The translations under genes were made by a program, and so were the position numbers. Positions 36,337 through 45,543 of a stretch of 64,000 nt of DNA are shown in pieces. Within the stretch, counting starts at the first letter, position 1. The number at the start of each line of letters is the position of its first letter. Source of the stretch: Nitrospira sp. (GTDB lineage: Bacteria > Nitrospirota > Nitrospiria > Nitrospirales > Nitrospiraceae). The stretch lies in contig JAURZE010000022.1 in the NCBI GenBank assembly GCA_030653545.1, positions 248,001-312,000 of the forward strand, read 5' to 3'. The notes beneath the pieces were generated by a model. The model worked only from the letters and a program-made list of their open reading frames with translations. It was not told the DNA's origin and did no database searches.

Positions 36337-39288
36337 TCAGTCCGTCGCCTCAAATCCCCGACGAAGCGTATTTTCGCTGATGACGCGCGACGTCATAAAC
36401 TGCTGCAGATAGTCGTCGCCTCCGGCCTTTGCCCCGACGCCGGAGAGCCGGTGACCGCCGAACGGTTGACGGCCGACCAGCGCCCCCGTGATCGAGCGAT
36501 TCACGTACAAGTTCCCGACATCGAATTGCTCGCGAACCAGTGCCAGGTTCGCCGGGCTGCGCGAGTAGATGCCGCCGGTCAGGGCATACGTCGTCGAGTT
36601 GGCCATCTCCAGCGCGTCCGTCATGCTGGCCGCTTTCATCACCGCCAGCACCGGGCCGAATATTTCCTCCTGCGCCAGCCGATGGCGCGACACCACATCG
36701 GCAAACACGGTCGGTCCGACGAAATGCCCTGGCCCTTCGGTCGATCGACGAATGAGCAGGCGGCCTTCTTGCCGACCCATCGCGATCAACTCCTCGATTC
36801 GTCGCTTTGCTCGGGCGTCGATCACCGGCCCCACTTGCGTCCCAGGGTCGAGCGGATCACCGATGGCAAGGCTCATCACCGCGTCATGCAATCGCGAGAG
36901 AAATTGGTCATACACACTCTCCAGCACGATCGCTCTCGAACACGCCGAACATTTCTGCCCGGCATATCCTGTAAAGGACGCGACGACGCCCGCGATCGCT
37001 TCATCGAGATCCGCCGTGTCATCGACAATGATCGCGTTCTTGCCACCCATCTCGGCGATCACACGCTTCACCGTAGACTGACCAGGCTGCATGGCCGCTG
37101 CGCCGGCGATCAACTGCAGACCGACGTCCTTTGAGCCGGTGAAGGCAATGGTCGATATCTCCGGATGCGCGGCCAGCGCCTGACCGATGTCCGGCCCCCC
37201 GGGCACGCAGGTCAACGCACCGGACGGGACGCCGGCTTCACGCAGAATGTCGGTCAGCAATCGACCCAGCAGGGGCGACCGTTCGGATGGCTTGAATAAC
37301 ACCGTGTTGCCGGCAACCAACGCCGCGCTCACCATGCCGGCCGGAATCGCGAGGGGAAAATTCCACGGCGCAATCACCGCCGCCACGCCGCGCGGCCCAT
37401 AGATCCGATGATTCCGTTCCCCAGGGGAATGGCCCAACTGAAGCGGGGAGTCCAACCGGTCCATTTGCCCGGCGTAGAATTCGAGGAAGTCGATAGCCTC
37501 TGCCACATCCGCATCCGCCTCCCGCCAGGGCTTGCCGACCTCAATAATTTCCCACGCCGCCAGCTCAGACCGCCGCTCGCGCATGAGCGCCGCCGCGCGC
37601 CGCATGATGGCACTGCGCTCCGCGGCAGGCCGTCGCCGCCATTCCGCCGCAGAAGACACAGCCAACGCGACCGCCTTTGCCACGTCGGCATGAGCCGCGC
37701 TCTGCACGAGCGCGACGACTTCGTCCGGATGAGCAGGGTTGCGCGACTCCATCAGCGTTCCGGTCAATCGCAATTCCCGATGCGGCGGCTCCCACTTGTC
37801 TCCCGTCCGCGCACACACCTTTTTGATCGCCTCTTGCATTGCCGCCCGACTGGCGGCCTTCGAAAAATCCCGATGCGGCTCATTCACAAAATCCTTAGAG
37901 CCAGGAGAAGACGCCGCCAAGGGGGAAGGCGAGAGTGCCGGAGGGGCCAAGAGCGTGTTCAATGATTGCGACTCGACATATTCTTTGCGCAGGAAGGATT
38001 CGTTCGACGTGTTCTCCAGCAAACGCCTGACGAGATAGGCCATGCCCGGCAGCAGACGCCCGACCGGCGTGTAGAGCCGCACGCGCCGTCCATGGGCTAC
38101 CATCGCATGCTGGAAGGGTTCGGCCATGCCATAGATCATCTGATACTCAAATGCCTCAGGCGGAACAGCCAGCGATTCCGCCACGGCCTCAATCACGGCC
38201 AAGGTCCGAAGATTGTGGGTACCGAAGGCCGGACGAATCAGATCACGGTGCTGGAGTATCAGAGGAATCAGCGCTTCGTAGTTCGCATCCGTCTCGGCTT
38301 TCTGCTCAAACAACGGCACCGGCCATCCGGCCTGATGATGGCGAACAGTGTCAGAATCCCAATAAGCTCCCTTCACCAAACGGATGGTGATCGGCGTGCC
38401 ACGCCGTGCTGTCCAGGTGATCAAGTCGTGGATATCGCGTTCGGTTTCCCGATGGTAGGCCTGCATCGCGACCCCGGCATGGAGAAAGGAGCGGTAGTTC
38501 TCTTCTGTAAACAGCCGTCGAAAGATGTCCAAGAGCAGGTCTTTGCTGTCGGCCTGCTCCATATCGAAGATCAATCCGCACGATGTCGCTGCCGCCAGAT
38601 CCACGATCGGCCGTAAGCGCGCCGCCACCGCGCGATAGGTTCCGTCGGGATCGATGGGATCGAGGCGCGCAGTGAGCGCAGAGATCTTGAGCGAGAGCTG
38701 GATCCGGGGCAGAGCGCCCAGATGATCCCGCTCCAAACGCGGAGCAGCGGGCCAGCGCTCCGCCTCCGAGCGCAATTCAGACAACGCCGCCAGACAGCGA
38801 TCGCGATACTGATCGGCTTCGAGGTTGCTGATCGTCGCCTCACCTAACAAGTCCACGGACCAGGCGCGCCCGTCCTTCCACAATCCCGCGAGAACGGGGA
38901 GGGCCTCGGTCACCGAGCCTCCGGCAATAAACGTCCGGGCCATCTGCTCGACTTGATGGCGGATCGATTTTCCGGTGATCGCGGCTCCCAGAGTCGTCGC
39001 AGCGAGGGCCTTCATTCCCCACTGCAGCCCGAAGACAGGCCCATGCCTCGCGCCAAAATATTCTTCTGCCAGCGTGACGACCGCCTGGTCAGAGGCGAGC
39101 GCGGGGAGCACATCGATGAACCGGAATAACTGCACCTTGAAAGCCGGATCTTTCATCGCCAGATTGATCACGCCTTGCGACCACCAACGGCCCTCAAAGA
39201 TCGTCGGTGCCCGGCCCGCAGATAATGTCGAGAGGTGAGTTCCGATGCGGAGAACGGCGGATGCAAGTGACGATGTACTCGACGTCAT
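36337..39288 (-). CDS. putA: Bifunctional proline dehydrogenase / L-glutamate gamma-semialdehyde dehydrogenase
   Basis: It oxidises proline to glutamate in two steps. The 983-aa protein has an FAD-dependent PRODH barrel in roughly residues 80-450 (HAGVAMQAYHRETERDI and RLVKGAYWDSD are visible) and an aldehyde dehydrogenase domain from about 520 to the end. The dehydrogenase domain has the substrate Glu in EMGGKNAII and the nucleophilic Cys in YAGQKCSACSR. The N-terminal DNA-binding domain of E. coli-type PutA is absent, so it is the short enzyme-only form. It gives the organism a route to use proline as carbon, nitrogen or electron source. Confidence 0.93.
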   Translation of the reverse strand: MTSSTSSLASAVLRIGTHLSTLSAGRAPTIFEGRWWSQGVINLAMKDPAFKVQLFRFIDVLPALASDQAVVTLAEEYFGARHGPVFGLQWGMKALAATTLGAAITGKSIRHQVEQMARTFIAGGSVTEALPVLAGLWKDGRAWSVDLLGEATISNLEADQYRDRCLAALSELRSEAERWPAAPRLERDHLGALPRIQLSLKISALTARLDPIDPDGTYRAVAARLRPIVDLAAATSCGLIFDMEQADSKDLLLDIFRRLFTEENYRSFLHAGVAMQAYHRETERDIHDLITWTARRGTPITIRLVKGAYWDSDTVRHHQAGWPVPLFEQKAETDANYEALIPLILQHRDLIRPAFGTHNLRTLAVIEAVAESLAVPPEAFEYQMIYGMAEPFQHAMVAHGRRVRLYTPVGRLLPGMAYLVRRLLENTSNESFLRKEYVESQSLNTLLAPPALSPSPLAASSPGSKDFVNEPHRDFSKAASRAAMQEAIKKVCARTGDKWEPPHRELRLTGTLMESRNPAHPDEVVALVQSAAHADVAKAVALAVSSAAEWRRRPAAERSAIMRRAAALMRERRSELAAWEIIEVGKPWREADADVAEAIDFLEFYAGQMDRLDSPLQLGHSPGERNHRIYGPRGVAAVIAPWNFPLAIPAGMVSAALVAGNTVLFKPSERSPLLGRLLTDILREAGVPSGALTCVPGGPDIGQALAAHPEISTIAFTGSKDVGLQLIAGAAAMQPGQSTVKRVIAEMGGKNAIIVDDTADLDEAIAGVVASFTGYAGQKCSACSRAIVLESVYDQFLSRLHDAVMSLAIGDPLDPGTQVGPVIDARAKRRIEELIAMGRQEGRLLIRRSTEGPGHFVGPTVFADVVSRHRLAQEEIFGPVLAVMKAASMTDALEMANSTTYALTGGIYSRSPANLALVREQFDVGNLYVNRSITGALVGRQPFGGHRLSGVGAKAGGDDYLQQFMTSRVISENTLRRGFEATD

Positions 39289-39504
39289 GCGGCCTCCTGA
39301 ACGATGACCATTCTTGACTCAATCAGTATACGCCGATCGCTCACCGGCTGCCCCTTCCGGGATGCATGACCGCTTCCCAGACTGTCGCGGCCGGAATGAA
39401 GAAGCTGTTGTAAAGCATGCGTCATTTGGCTAACATAAATAAATAAGTAATGTTCACCGTAGTCGTGATGGTGGACTGTATGATCCCCAGCTTCAGGAGG
39501 ATGA

Positions 39505-40368
39505 ATGACTGCACCCGATCAAGCCGTCTCCACTGATTACACTGGTTTTTCGTATATCAATTTTTTATTGTTTTGCGCCGTCGTCGCCGCCACCGTCATT
39601 GGGATTCCGCTGTACGGGTACTTTGTCGGATTCACCACCTTCGATTGGATCCTTTCCTTTGTCATGTATGTCGTGACCGGCATGGGGATCACCGTCGGGT
39701 ATCATCGCCTTGTCTCCCATCAAAGCTTCGAATGTCCTGACTGGGTCAAACGTTGCGCACTGGTTGCCGGGGGATGGGCGCTCCAAAACTCGGCGCTCAT
39801 CTGGTGTGCCGACCACATTCGCCATCATGCCCGCACGGATACAGACGAAGACCCCTACAATGCCAGCAGGGGCTTCTGGCACAGCCACTGCGGCTGGCTC
39901 TTTTACGAAACCCCGCATCGCACCGACAAGTACGAAATCCGGCTTCGCCGAGACCCCGTGATCCTCTGGCAACACCGCTACTATTGGGTGATCGTGGCAT
40001 CCGGGTTGGCCATCCCCTTTGCCCTCGGCGTGTGGTGGCATCAAGGCTGGATGGGCGGCATCAGCGCCCTGCTGCTCGGCGGGCTCTTCCGCATGTTCAT
40101 GGTGCTCAACTCCACGTTCACGATCAATTCCCTTTGCCACATGATCGGCAGTCAGCCGCACGGGACACAGGACAGCAGCCGCGACAGCTGGCTGATCTCC
40201 TTCGTGAGCTTCGGGGAGGGGTATCACAACTATCATCACACCTATGCGCGCGACTACCGCAACGGACCCAAGTGGTATAACTTTGACCCCTCGAAGTGGA
40301 TCATCTACACATTGTCGCTGTTCGGATTGGCGACCAATCTGCGCCGGCTCGATCCCTCGGTATTCTAG
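39505..40368 (+). CDS. Acyl-CoA/acyl-lipid delta-9-type fatty acid desaturase
   Basis: It introduces a double bond in membrane fatty acids. The 287-aa integral membrane protein has four hydrophobic helices and the three histidine boxes that bind the di-iron centre: HRLVSH (67-72), HIRHH (104-108) and HNYHH (about 237-241). The order and spacing match delta-9 desaturases. The upstream 60 bp are unusually AT-rich (near 39430-39455), likely the promoter. It has its own terminator. Confidence 0.92.
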   Translation: MTAPDQAVSTDYTGFSYINFLLFCAVVAATVIGIPLYGYFVGFTTFDWILSFVMYVVTGMGITVGYHRLVSHQSFECPDWVKRCALVAGGWALQNSALIWCADHIRHHARTDTDEDPYNASRGFWHSHCGWLFYETPHRTDKYEIRLRRDPVILWQHRYYWVIVASGLAIPFALGVWWHQGWMGGISALLLGGLFRMFMVLNSTFTINSLCHMIGSQPHGTQDSSRDSWLISFVSFGEGYHNYHHTYARDYRNGPKWYNFDPSKWIIYTLSLFGLATNLRRLDPSVF

Positions 40369-40385
40369 CCTCGTCTTCAGCTTCC

Positions 40386-40419
40386 CCAGTCGGGCCATAG
40401 CCGCCTATGGTCCGACTGG
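40386..40419 (+). terminator. Terminator after the desaturase gene
   Basis: A 15-bp stem (CCAGTCGGGCCATAG / CTATGGTCCGACTGG, one mismatch pair) with a CCGC loop begins 18 bp after the stop codon. It is followed by CCCATTTCCTTTCC rather than a clean T run. Confidence 0.65.
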
Positions 40420-40536
40420 CCCATTTCCTTTCCCCCAGCCCATCGCTTATGATGGCCGTAGTATTGAGCGTCCATGTCTTTCGGCCACGACCGTAGCCTT
40501 GTGAGCCGAACCATCGATATAGCGGAGGACCGATCC

Positions 40537-41412
40537 ATGGCAGATGAACATTCCCACGAAGCGCAGCAAGCCCCGGCGAAAGAGAATTTTATTCCCGGCG
40601 TGAAGCATGTCATTGCCGTCAGCAGCGGCAAAGGCGGCGTCGGCAAATCGACGGTCGCCTCAAACCTGGCCTGTGCCCTGGCCCTGACCGGGGCAAAGGT
40701 CGGTCTCATGGATGCAGACCTCTACGGCCCCAACATTCCCATGATGATGGGCAGCTCAAAAGGCCCAGAGCAAAAAGACGGCAAGATCGTCCCGGTGGAA
40801 AACTACGGGGTAAAACTGATCTCGATGGCCTACCTGGTGCCGGAAGAAGCGCCGCTCGTGTGGCGAGGCCCGATGGTCCATCAATATCTGCAGGCGTTTT
40901 TCCGCGACGTATTGTGGGGCAACCTGGACTACCTCCTGCTCGACCTGCCTCCCGGCACCGGAGATGTCCAACTCTCCATCTCGCAAATGGTGCCCCTGGC
41001 CGGCGCCATTACCGTGACCACGCCGCAGGAAGTGGCACTCTACGATGTCCGGAAGGGCATGGCGATGTTCCAGAAAGTGAACGTCCCGCTGCTCGGCATC
41101 GTCGAAAACATGAGCTCGTTCGTCTGCGGCCATTGCGGCGAACGCACCGACATCTTCTCGCATGGCGGCGGGGAGCGGGCCGCGGAGAAACTGGGCATTC
41201 CCTTCCTCGGGCGCATCCCCATCGATCCGGCGATTCGCGACGGCGGCGATTCCGGCCATCCGATCGTGGTAGGCAATCCCGCCTCTCCCCAGGCGGCCGC
41301 CTTTCGGGACATAGCTCAAAAGATCATTCACGCGTTAGGCGCGACGGAACAGAGCGGCTCGTCGATCGACAGCCTGCTGAAGAAGATCAAGCAGCCATTT
41401 ACCAATAGCTAA
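40537..41412 (+). CDS. mrp: Mrp/NBP35-family Fe-S cluster carrier ATPase
   Basis: A P-loop ATPase that carries and transfers Fe-S clusters. The 291-aa protein has the deviant Walker A GKGGVGKST (31-39) and the cluster-binding CxxC at Cys197 and Cys200 (FVCGHCGE). The ATG at 40537 follows AGCGGAGGA; an upstream in-frame ATG is less likely. It heads a cluster with a Rieske protein, two unknown genes and lipA, all on the same strand with gaps of at most 28 bp, which supports a link to Fe-S enzymes such as LipA. Confidence 0.93.
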   Translation: MADEHSHEAQQAPAKENFIPGVKHVIAVSSGKGGVGKSTVASNLACALALTGAKVGLMDADLYGPNIPMMMGSSKGPEQKDGKIVPVENYGVKLISMAYLVPEEAPLVWRGPMVHQYLQAFFRDVLWGNLDYLLLDLPPGTGDVQLSISQMVPLAGAITVTTPQEVALYDVRKGMAMFQKVNVPLLGIVENMSSFVCGHCGERTDIFSHGGGERAAEKLGIPFLGRIPIDPAIRDGGDSGHPIVVGNPASPQAAAFRDIAQKIIHALGATEQSGSSIDSLLKKIKQPFTNS

Positions 41413-41440
41413 CAGGGCGTCTCACAGCGGAGGAACGGCA

Positions 41441-41746
41441 ATGGGAGATTTCGTACGGGTCGCGGGCAGGGCAGATGTGAAACCCGGGCATGCCATCATC
41501 GCGGAAGTCAACGGCAAGACCCTGGCGGTCTTCAATGTCGATGGCACCTTTCACGCGATCGACAATACCTGCGTGCATCGTGGGGGGCCGTTGGGTGAAG
41601 GGGACGTCGAAGGCAGCGTCGTGACCTGCCCCTGGCACGGCTGGCAGTTCAATGTTACGACGGGAGAATGCGTCAAGAACCCTGCGGCCAAAGTCGAAGT
41701 ATATCAAGTCAAAGTCGAGGGCGACGACATCAAGGTCCTCGCATAA
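41441..41746 (+). CDS. Rieske-type [2Fe-2S] ferredoxin
   Basis: The 101-aa soluble protein binds a Rieske cluster through CVH (Cys44, His46) and CPWH (Cys63, His66), with the expected spacing. The size matches NirD-like or dioxygenase-type Rieske ferredoxins rather than the membrane-bound bc1 form: no signal or transmembrane segment is present. It could donate electrons to a partner in its operon. It follows mrp by 28 bp with AGCGGAGG upstream. Confidence 0.92.
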   Translation: MGDFVRVAGRADVKPGHAIIAEVNGKTLAVFNVDGTFHAIDNTCVHRGGPLGEGDVEGSVVTCPWHGWQFNVTTGECVKNPAAKVEVYQVKVEGDDIKVLA

Positions 41747-41771
41747 TTCGCTTACACAGAAAGAGAGCACG

Positions 41772-42137
41772 ATGGCGACCACCACAAAAGATCAGACCGA
41801 GATCACCGCGGCCCTGGTGCGGCTTTATGTCTTCCTCGCCCAATATCTCGATCGCTGCTTCGATGAAGCCGCCCGCAAGAGTTACCCGGACTCGGAGCTG
41901 CAGGCCCACCTGACAGAGACACGCACACAGCTCATGGAGATTCTCTCTGTGAATCCCGTCGTGAAGAAGAAACTCGAAGAAGACTGCAACCGGATTCTGG
42001 CTCTGGGCGCGACGTGCTTGACCTCCGGCGCAGCAGATCCCAAGACCCGTGAATCGATTCAGGCAGAACGGGCAATCCTCAAGAGCAAAACCCTCGCGCT
42101 GAGCGACCTCGTCGCCGTGTTTCGCGCGTTGGAATAA
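41772..42137 (+). CDS. Hypothetical helical protein in the mrp-lipA cluster
   Basis: The 121-aa protein is not recognised. It appears all-helical and soluble, with two Cys residues (DRCFDEAARK, ATCLTSG and EDCNRI supply three in total). Such conserved Cys residues in an Fe-S context may be meaningful. The start follows AAGAGAG. It lies 25 bp after the Rieske gene and 13 bp before the next unknown gene, so it is almost certainly cotranscribed with mrp and lipA. Confidence 0.7.
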   Translation: MATTTKDQTEITAALVRLYVFLAQYLDRCFDEAARKSYPDSELQAHLTETRTQLMEILSVNPVVKKKLEEDCNRILALGATCLTSGAADPKTRESIQAERAILKSKTLALSDLVAVFRALE

Positions 42138-42150
42138 GGCCCCGCACGCT

Positions 42151-42522
42151 ATGGGAGAGAGCGGCCTCGATAAACATCAGCTCGCCGGGCTGGATTATCG
42201 GGAGAGGGGATTCAACCGCCCCGTTGAATTCGTACGAGCCGGGGAACAGTTTTGCGCCATCTTGCGATATGAAACCATTCGCATCAGTACTGATCCTCAC
42301 CCAGGGCAAGATGCGGCGCTCATGGCACTCATTCGGGATCTGCACCTGCAGGGATATCGGCAACTCAGAACCCAGGTCAGCTTTCGCAACGGCATCTACC
42401 TCGGCTCGCAAGAACTGTGGGTCGAATATCCGGACCCCGCGCCGCCTCCAAAGCCGGCAGGCTTGCTGAGCAAGATCCTGGGATTGTTTCGAGCGCGTAG
42501 ACAGGACAACACCCTCTCATGA
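42151..42522 (+). CDS. Hypothetical protein immediately upstream of lipA
   Basis: The 123-aa protein is not recognised. It is a compact alpha/beta chain (VRAGEQFCAILRYETIRIST, LIRDLHLQGYRQLRTQVSF) with a Pro-rich stretch and an amphipathic basic tail (LLSKILGLFRARRQ) that could touch a membrane. Its stop overlaps the lipA start (ATGA), implying coupled translation. A role in lipoylation or in delivering clusters to LipA is possible, but rests on position only. Confidence 0.7.
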   Translation: MGESGLDKHQLAGLDYRERGFNRPVEFVRAGEQFCAILRYETIRISTDPHPGQDAALMALIRDLHLQGYRQLRTQVSFRNGIYLGSQELWVEYPDPAPPPKPAGLLSKILGLFRARRQDNTLS

Positions 42523-43415
42523 GCCTCATCTCGATCGAAGCACTCCGCTCTCCCGAACGTCCACGTTTGCCCGCCTGGTTCAAAATCAATGCACAGACCG
42601 GTCCGGACTATCTCGACATCAAGCAGACGATGGACCGCCTCAAGCTCCACACCATCTGCGAAGAAGCCCGCTGCCCCAATCGGTGGGAATGTTGGAACGC
42701 GCGCACCGCCACCTTCCTGATTCTGGGTGACATCTGCACAAGGCGCTGCCACTACTGCTCGGTTGAGACGGGGAGACCCCTCGCAGTCGATCACGGCGAA
42801 CCTCAGCGGGTCGCTGAAGCCGTTCAGGCGCTCGGCCTCCGCCATGCCGTCATCACCTCGGTAAATCGCGACGAGTTGCCTGACGGTGGCGCAACCATCT
42901 TTGCGGAAACGATCCGCCAGACGAGGGCCCTCAGCCCAGGCTGTACGATTGAAGTCTTGATTCCTGACTTTGAGGGAAATGAGGCCGCGCTCACCACCGT
43001 CTGCGCAGAACAACCGGAGATCCTGAATCACAACATCGAGACCGTCCGCCGCCTCTTTCCATCGCTCAGGCCGCAAGGCAAGTATCAGCGGTCGATTGAA
43101 TTACTCGGCCAGGCCAAGCGGCAAGGAATGACGACCAAATCCGGCTTGATCCTGGGTATGGGAGAGACGCTCGACGAAGCCCGCGACGTGATGCGCGACT
43201 TGCGCGCCGTCAATTGCGACATCATGACGATCGGACAATACCTCCAACCGACAAGAGACCATCTGCCGGTCGCTCGCTATTACGACCCCTCCGACTTCGC
43301 ACTCTTAAAAGAGGAGGGGATTGCCATGGGCTTCACTCACATCGAATCAGGACCGCTGGTGAGAAGTTCCTATCATGCGGAACAACAAACCGTTCAGACG
43401 ATGGAATCATCGTGA
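42519..43415 (+). CDS. lipA: Lipoyl synthase
   Basis: A radical-SAM enzyme that inserts two sulphurs into octanoyl groups on lipoyl domains. The 298-aa protein has the auxiliary cluster motif C-x4-C-x5-C (Cys47, Cys52, Cys58 in CEEARCPNRWEC), the SAM cluster motif C-x3-C-x2-C (Cys73, Cys77, Cys80 in CTRRCHYC) and the C-terminal RSSYHA whose Ser binds the auxiliary cluster. It consumes its own cluster, so a carrier such as the upstream Mrp is a sensible partner. lipB is not in the window. Confidence 0.96.
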   Translation: MSLISIEALRSPERPRLPAWFKINAQTGPDYLDIKQTMDRLKLHTICEEARCPNRWECWNARTATFLILGDICTRRCHYCSVETGRPLAVDHGEPQRVAEAVQALGLRHAVITSVNRDELPDGGATIFAETIRQTRALSPGCTIEVLIPDFEGNEAALTTVCAEQPEILNHNIETVRRLFPSLRPQGKYQRSIELLGQAKRQGMTTKSGLILGMGETLDEARDVMRDLRAVNCDIMTIGQYLQPTRDHLPVARYYDPSDFALLKEEGIAMGFTHIESGPLVRSSYHAEQQTVQTMESS

Positions 43416-43446
43416 AACTAACGGAGGGCAATGGCCCGCGCAATAC

Positions 43447-43662
43447 TCACCCCCGCACGAAATACGAAATGGCCATGAGCGCCACCCCGATTACGACCAG
43501 CGCATAGACATTCGCGACGAAGTAGGGGAAGACACAAAGGGCAACTCCCACGCAGAGCGGGACCACGGCCTTTTGCTCTCTACCATAGATACAAAAGCCG
43601 ACACCGATCGATCCAAAAAGCATCCCCCACATCAACGCAGCCGTACTGCCCAGTTCAAACAT
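43447..43662 (-). CDS. Small membrane protein
   Basis: The 71-aa protein is not recognised and is nearly all hydrophobic: three helices are likely (residues about 7-27, 33-50 and 52-69), with Cys residues in the first two. It begins 12 bp after the pgm stop on the same strand and is probably cotranscribed with pgm. The small size and lack of motifs allow no function. Confidence 0.6.
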   Translation of the reverse strand: MFELGSTAALMWGMLFGSIGVGFCIYGREQKAVVPLCVGVALCVFPYFVANVYALVVIGVALMAISYFVRG

Positions 43663-43673
43663 GGCTCAGGATC

Positions 43674-45323
43674 TCACTTGGCTGAAGCGAAAGCCTTGGC
43701 GATCAGCTCCTGAGCCGCACCCTGTATCTGTTTCAAATGTTCCTTACCTCGAAAGCTCTCCGCATAGAGCTTGTAGACATCTTCCGTTCCGGAGGGGCGG
43801 GCGGCAAACCAGCCTTGCTCGGTCACCACTTTCAATCCGCCGATGGCTGCGCCGTTGCCGGGGGCTGTTGTCATCATGGCGACGATCTTATCACCGACGA
43901 GTTCAGTGGCTTGAACCTGAGCAGGGGAGAGCTTGGAGAGAATCGCCTTCTGTTCGGGCGTTGCCGCGGCATCGATTCGTTCATACACCGGTTCGCCCAG
44001 CTCCTTAGTCAGATCCTGATAGAGTTGCGCGGGATCTTTGCCGGTCTTGGCCATCATCTCAGCCGCCAGCAAATCCATGATGATGCCGTCTTTATCGGTG
44101 GACCAGACGCTTCCATCACGCCGTAAGAAAGACGCCCCGGCGCTCTCTTCACCGCCGAAGCCGAGCGAACCATCCAGCAATCCATTCACAAACCACTTGA
44201 AGCCGACCGGCACTTCAACAAGTTTCCGCTTGAGCTTGCCGGCGACTCGATCGATGAGACTGCTGCTGACCAACGTCTTGCCGATACCGGCATCAGACTT
44301 CCAGCCAGGACGATTGGCAAACAAGTAGGCGATCGATACGGCGAGGTAATGATTCGGATTCATCAAACCGGCCGTGCGTGTCACGATCCCATGGCGGTCG
44401 TTATCGGCATCGTTGCCGAACGCCACGTCGAAGCGATCTTTCAGCGCGATCAGATTCGCCATGGCATAGGGCGAGGAACAATCCATCCTGATTTTTCCGT
44501 CCCAGTCCAGAGGCATGAAGCGAAAGGTCGGATCGACGGTGGGGTTCACATTTTCAATGTCCAATCCGTAGCGCTCAGCGATCGGCTGCCAATAGGCCAC
44601 ACCGGAGCCGCCCAGCGGATCGATGCCAAGTGTCAGCTTGGCCGACTTGATCACGTCTAGGTCGATGACATTATCCAGATCCTTCACGTAGGCGTTGAGG
44701 TAATCATGTCGATGAGTTGTAGGAGCTTTTCGAGCTTGTTCATAAGACAGACGCTTCACCCCTTGAAGTGTGCCTGCAAGAAGGGCATTGGCTCGATCTT
44801 CGATCCATTTGGTGACCTGCGTATCGGCCGGTCCGCCATGCGGCGGATTGTACTTGATACCACCATCTTCAGGCGGATTATGCGAAGGGGTAATGACAAT
44901 GCCGTCGGCCAGACCGGATGTGCGGCCGCGGTTATAGGTCAGGATCGCATGAGAAATGACCGGGGTCGGTGTAAAGCCGCCATCCTGATCGATCATCACC
45001 GTGACACCATTGGCCGCAAGCACTTCAAGCGCCGAGATAAAGGCAGGCTCTGACAACGCGTGGGTATCTTTGCCGAGATACAGCGGTCCGGTCGTCTGCT
45101 GCGCGGCACGGTATTCGCTGACTGCCTGGGTGACGGCGAGAATATGCTGCTCGTTGAAGCTTCGCTTGAGGGATGACCCACGGTGGCCGGATGTCCCAAA
45201 TGTCACACGCTGGTCACGAACCGTAACGTCGGGCGTATCTGACATATAGGCAGAGAGCAGCCGATGGACATCGACAAGAATGGACTGTGGAGCCGGCTGA
45301 CCGGCCAAGGGATGAATCGGCAT
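43674..45323 (-). CDS. pgm: Phosphoglucomutase (alpha-D-glucose-specific)
   Basis: Interconverts glucose-1-phosphate and glucose-6-phosphate, linking glycogen and surface polysaccharide synthesis to central metabolism. The 549-aa protein has the phosphoserine loop [11 protein letters not shown] (Ser147), the metal-binding [10 protein letters not shown]-type loop ([10 protein letters not shown]) and [12 protein letters not shown] for sugar recognition; [10 protein letters not shown] near the C-terminus binds phosphate. Its length and motifs match the bacterial Pgm class rather than phosphomannomutase. Confidence 0.95.
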   Translation of the reverse strand: MPIHPLAGQPAPQSILVDVHRLLSAYMSDTPDVTVRDQRVTFGTSGHRGSSLKRSFNEQHILAVTQAVSEYRAAQQTTGPLYLGKDTHALSEPAFISALEVLAANGVTVMIDQDGGFTPTPVISHAILTYNRGRTSGLADGIVITPSHNPPEDGGIKYNPPHGGPADTQVTKWIEDRANALLAGTLQGVKRLSYEQARKAPTTHRHDYLNAYVKDLDNVIDLDVIKSAKLTLGIDPLGGSGVAYWQPIAERYGLDIENVNPTVDPTFRFMPLDWDGKIRMDCSSPYAMANLIALKDRFDVAFGNDADNDRHGIVTRTAGLMNPNHYLAVSIAYLFANRPGWKSDAGIGKTLVSSSLIDRVAGKLKRKLVEVPVGFKWFVNGLLDGSLGFGGEESAGASFLRRDGSVWSTDKDGIIMDLLAAEMMAKTGKDPAQLYQDLTKELGEPVYERIDAAATPEQKAILSKLSPAQVQATELVGDKIVAMMTTAPGNGAAIGGLKVVTEQGWFAARPSGTEDVYKLYAESFRGKEHLKQIQGAAQELIAKAFASAK

Positions 45324-45493
45324 AGAAAGCCTCGCGCGAAGTCATTGGCTGAGTTGCTACAGACTGTTGCATGTACGCTTTGAGCGAGAGACTGTCAATC
45401 CGTGAGAGAATATCGGATGGCCAATGGGGTAAGGCTCTCTTGATCAACGGCTGAAGAGAAGAGTAAAGATATGGGCAGTAAATCCCATTCGAC

Positions 45494-45508
45494 TATGTAG
45501 TTTACATA
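45494..45508. promoter_or_regulatory. Palindromic operator candidate between pgm and the RCK_C gene
   Basis: A perfect inverted repeat TATGTA-GTT-TACATA in an AT-rich stretch, 36 bp before the ATG of the 45544 gene and about 170 bp before the divergent pgm start. The position fits a repressor site, but no regulator gene is next to it. Confidence 0.35.
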
Positions 45509-45543
45509 ATACCTCTTATCAGACGCTACTATTCAGAAGACTT

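Noticed and set aside
36451-37965. Long plus-strand frames of 170-227 codons
   Set aside because: They are antisense to putA, a GC-rich gene that leaves open frames on the other strand; no family motifs or ribosome-binding sites.
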